This document shows positions 62,148-64,000 of a stretch of 64,000 bases of DNA, one piece after another (position 1 is the first letter of the stretch; every line of letters starts with the position of its first letter). The stretch is from Puniceicoccaceae bacterium (GTDB lineage: Bacteria; Verrucomicrobiota; Verrucomicrobiia; Opitutales; JAFGAQ01). The notes beneath the pieces were generated by a model. That model made no database searches. It was not told the origin of the DNA and was given only the letters and a program-made list of their open reading frames with translations. Position numbers and translations under genes: made by a program. The stretch covers positions 1 through 64,000 of the forward strand of contig JBEGIR010000071.1 of assembly GCA_040224245.1 (NCBI GenBank), given 5' to 3'.

Positions 62148-63149
62148 TTAGCCCAAAGGTGCCACTCTGAGATTTCGAACAACGCGAAGCCCCCCCCAGT
62201 CTGCGCCCTTCATTGTCGCATATGCAGCCTTTCGGTGAGCTGAAAAACACAGCGGGTTCTGGCGTTGCAACTCTTTCAGATATGCAGCACTCCCAATCGC
62301 CATACCGTCGGAGAAATACCGTATTCGGCAACGCAATACTTCCGAAAGCTCAAGTTTACCCCTGTTGACCAACACTGCTTCGACTTTTTCCACCGGAATG
62401 CGCCCGGACGCTTTTTCTGCGCTTCCTTTGCTTCGGTAGCCCTTTCCATACAAACACATACGGTACGAACAAATCGCTGTTTTCCACGACTTTCCAAAAT
62501 ACATGGATGTGTAGCCCGTTCTCGCATCCTTCTGTCCCCCCATTGCCGCTCCATAGCTGCTGAAACGATAGTCTGCGGGGTCTTGCACGAGTTCCGCCCG
62601 GACCGGGTTCAGATCAATGTAGGCCGCTACGGTGCTCATGGCTTCCCGGCTGGGTTCCACAATGAGACTCTTGAATCGGTCCGACCAGATGCTGCCCTGA
62701 TTCTCATGACGATGGTTATACCAAATCCCAAATCGCTGCTTCAGTTCACGCATAAAAACGGAAACATCACCCATGCGCTGTCGCAATCGCTCTCGCCATT
62801 GATCTGCTTCCTCTGATCCCGCATTCAGCAATGCCTCAAGTCGTTCTGGAGTAATCGCACGTGGACCCAATCGTTCGCCTGCATACATCACACGGTGTCG
62901 TCTCAACAGCTCATGATCAGAAATTTCTGACTCATGTCGAACCCGAACCAAAAGGTGGAAGTGATTGCTCATCACACAGTAAGCCAACACATCCACTCCA
63001 CAAAACTGCGCTTGACGACGCATCATGCGCACAAACATCGCTTTCTCCTCATCTCCAAACAAGTGCTGCCTGCAACTCGTTCTACTCATCAGGTGATACA
63101 CCCCATCCATCCCCCGGATCACCGCCCTTGGTCTGCGCCTGCTTCTCAT
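62148..63149 (-). CDS. RAYT / IS200-like REP-associated tyrosine transposase
   Basis: A 333-residue Y1 transposase, started at the ATG at 63149 because GGGGGAGG lies 8 nt upstream. The HUH motif SNHFHLLVRV (H63/H65) and the catalytic Tyr in FGIWYNHRH (Y144) are both present, followed by IDLNPVRAELV and the WSDRFKS segment typical of RAYTs. Domesticated RAYTs spread REP palindromes rather than themselves. No clear REP pair or insertion-site repeat flanks it. The C-terminal 120 residues are a divergent, basic domain. Confidence 0.85.
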   Translation of the reverse strand: MRSRRRPRAVIRGMDGVYHLMSRTSCRQHLFGDEEKAMFVRMMRRQAQFCGVDVLAYCVMSNHFHLLVRVRHESEISDHELLRRHRVMYAGERLGPRAITPERLEALLNAGSEEADQWRERLRQRMGDVSVFMRELKQRFGIWYNHRHENQGSIWSDRFKSLIVEPSREAMSTVAAYIDLNPVRAELVQDPADYRFSSYGAAMGGQKDARTGYTSMYFGKSWKTAICSYRMCLYGKGYRSKGSAEKASGRIPVEKVEAVLVNRGKLELSEVLRCRIRYFSDGMAIGSAAYLKELQRQNPLCFSAHRKAAYATMKGADWGGLRVVRNLRVAPLG

Positions 63150-63280
63150 GCCCCCAACCTCCCCCAACTCTCCACATTTTTCAAGCACAATTATAATTAT
63201 CAGCCTGGGTGTTTATCGATATATTGATGAGTATTGGACTCTGGGTTGCATGAAACAAGGCGGGCAAGTATAGCTTTTGC

Positions 63281-64000
63281 ATGAAACTGTCACTACCCCA
63301 TCCTACTCGGAAAAACTGGGTCTACTTCGGAACCGCAGGGCCGGGTGCTGAGGGGATATTCTGCTCCGAATTTGATCCTGTTACCGGAAGTCTCAGTGAC
63401 AGCAAATTAGTCGCATCCATCCACAACCCATCCTTTCTGGCCCTGCATCCCGACGGTAACAAGTTGTATTCAGTCGGTGAACTCAATCAAGAACCCAGCG
63501 TTGTCGCCTATCATCTTGAGCAAGATGGGGAGTTGACCGCATTCGATCAAATTCGAATCGGTAACGATTCTGCAGTACATGTTACTGTTCATCCTTACGG
63601 TAAATTCCTTCTTACTGCACAATACGACCATGGTTTCATCGCATGGATTGCACTGGATCCTACAGGCAAATTTCAAAAAATGCGACACTACCAGCATACA
63701 GGTGCGTCAAACACCGTTCACGGTCGTCAGGATTCGGCCCATCCTCATTTCTGTGAATTCTCTCCCTGTGGTCGCTTTGCTCTGGTTCCTGATCTAGGCA
63801 CGGACCAAATTTTCATCTATCGGGTTGATCCAAGCTTCGGCATGATCGAATTTCACCATGCCGTCGACACCATTCCAGGTTCAGGTCCCCGTCATCTTCG
63901 CTTCTCTCCTGACGGCAATCTCATCTACCTGCTCAATGAGCTCAATCTGTCGGTGAGCATTTTCAAATGGCAGGCGGGAGATGGTATTGCTCAACTCCTC
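63281..64000 (+). CDS. Lactonase-family (6-phosphogluconolactonase-like) beta-propeller, 3' end outside window
   Basis: Open from ATG at 63281 to the right edge (240 codons seen). The sequence has the repeated propeller-blade pattern of the Pgl/lactonase family: LALHPDGNKLYSVGEL, VTVHPYGKFLLTAQY, HPHFCEFSPCGRFALVPDLGTDQIF and GPRHLRFSPDGNLIYLLNEL. No signal peptide, so probably cytoplasmic. The substrate (6-phosphogluconolactone or another lactone) cannot be decided, and other cyclo-lactonases share this fold. Confidence 0.85.
   Translation, partial: MKLSLPHPTRKNWVYFGTAGPGAEGIFCSEFDPVTGSLSDSKLVASIHNPSFLALHPDGNKLYSVGELNQEPSVVAYHLEQDGELTAFDQIRIGNDSAVHVTVHPYGKFLLTAQYDHGFIAWIALDPTGKFQKMRHYQHTGASNTVHGRQDSAHPHFCEFSPCGRFALVPDLGTDQIFIYRVDPSFGMIEFHHAVDTIPGSGPRHLRFSPDGNLIYLLNELNLSVSIFKWQAGDGIAQLL

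Noticed and set aside
1-64000. CRISPR array, tRNA, rRNA or prophage
   Set aside because: I found no repeat-spacer pattern, cloverleaf, rRNA sequence or phage structural gene.

Overview
The window looks like chromosomal DNA of a motile, Gram-negative, free-living bacterium, most likely a Verrucomicrobiota member of the Opitutae type. This rests on gene content (lipoprotein and periplasmic proteins, a Gram-negative style flagellar cluster with FliL/FliO/FliK, a RAYT-type transposase, OGG1- and UDG-type repair enzymes) and not on any rRNA; none is present. I saw no tRNA, rRNA, CRISPR array, prophage or integrase. Coding density is high and most genes form short operons with 4-nt ATGA/GTGA overlaps.

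Left part (1-12.7 kb): the 3' end of an unknown gene converges on cobalamin-dependent methionine synthase metH, followed by a small unknown gene, a TonB-C-domain reading frame broken by an in-frame amber codon, and a split dTDP-L-rhamnose cluster. rfbD-rfbC and two peptide-type ABC ATPases read leftward; rfbB, a four-helix-bundle protein, rfbA and a GT2 glycosyltransferase read rightward. Together these make dTDP-rhamnose for surface polysaccharide.

12.7-31 kb: housekeeping blocks. rnhB, pdxJ, the bifunctional NAD(P)HX repair enzyme and dprA read leftward. An FKBP lipoprotein converges on flagellin and a cysteine-rich flagellin-like neighbour. serA-plsY-hom-uracil-DNA glycosylase form a rightward operon. 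Then a zinc peptidase, a SixA phosphatase, a dihydrolipoamide dehydrogenase-like flavoenzyme, a soluble three-PAS histidine kinase, an OGG1-type 8-oxoguanine glycosylase, a small secreted protein and a UvrD/Rep helicase read leftward.

33.4-46.8 kb: one leftward flagellar operon, flgB-flgC-fliE-fliF-fliG-fliH-fliI-fliJ-motE-like-fliK-flgD-flgE-fliL-fliM-fliN-fliO. It covers rod, MS ring, switch, export ATPase, hook and hook-length control, but stops at fliO with no fliPQR, flhBA or motAB. A near-perfect sigma-54 promoter lies just before flgB. Divergently, a hybrid histidine kinase with a degenerate receiver and a response regulator with a degenerate HD-GYP domain form a two-gene operon, probably a regulator of motility or signalling.

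50-64 kb: a HAD-type protein, ribF, an epimerase-like protein, a GT4 glycosyltransferase translationally coupled to a frameshifted GH13_18 sugar phosphorylase (a plausible glycosylglycerate osmolyte module), a penicillin-acylase-family hydrolase, a membrane-anchored PAD-type deiminase overlapping an MFS transporter, a RAYT transposase, and the 5' part of a lactonase-family beta-propeller running off the right edge.

The features most worth a second look are the cysteine-rich flagellin-like protein, the hook protein with an inserted GxGY-type repeat, the degenerate kinase/HD-GYP pair opposite flgB, and two broken genes (TonB-C and GH13_18) each disabled by one small change.
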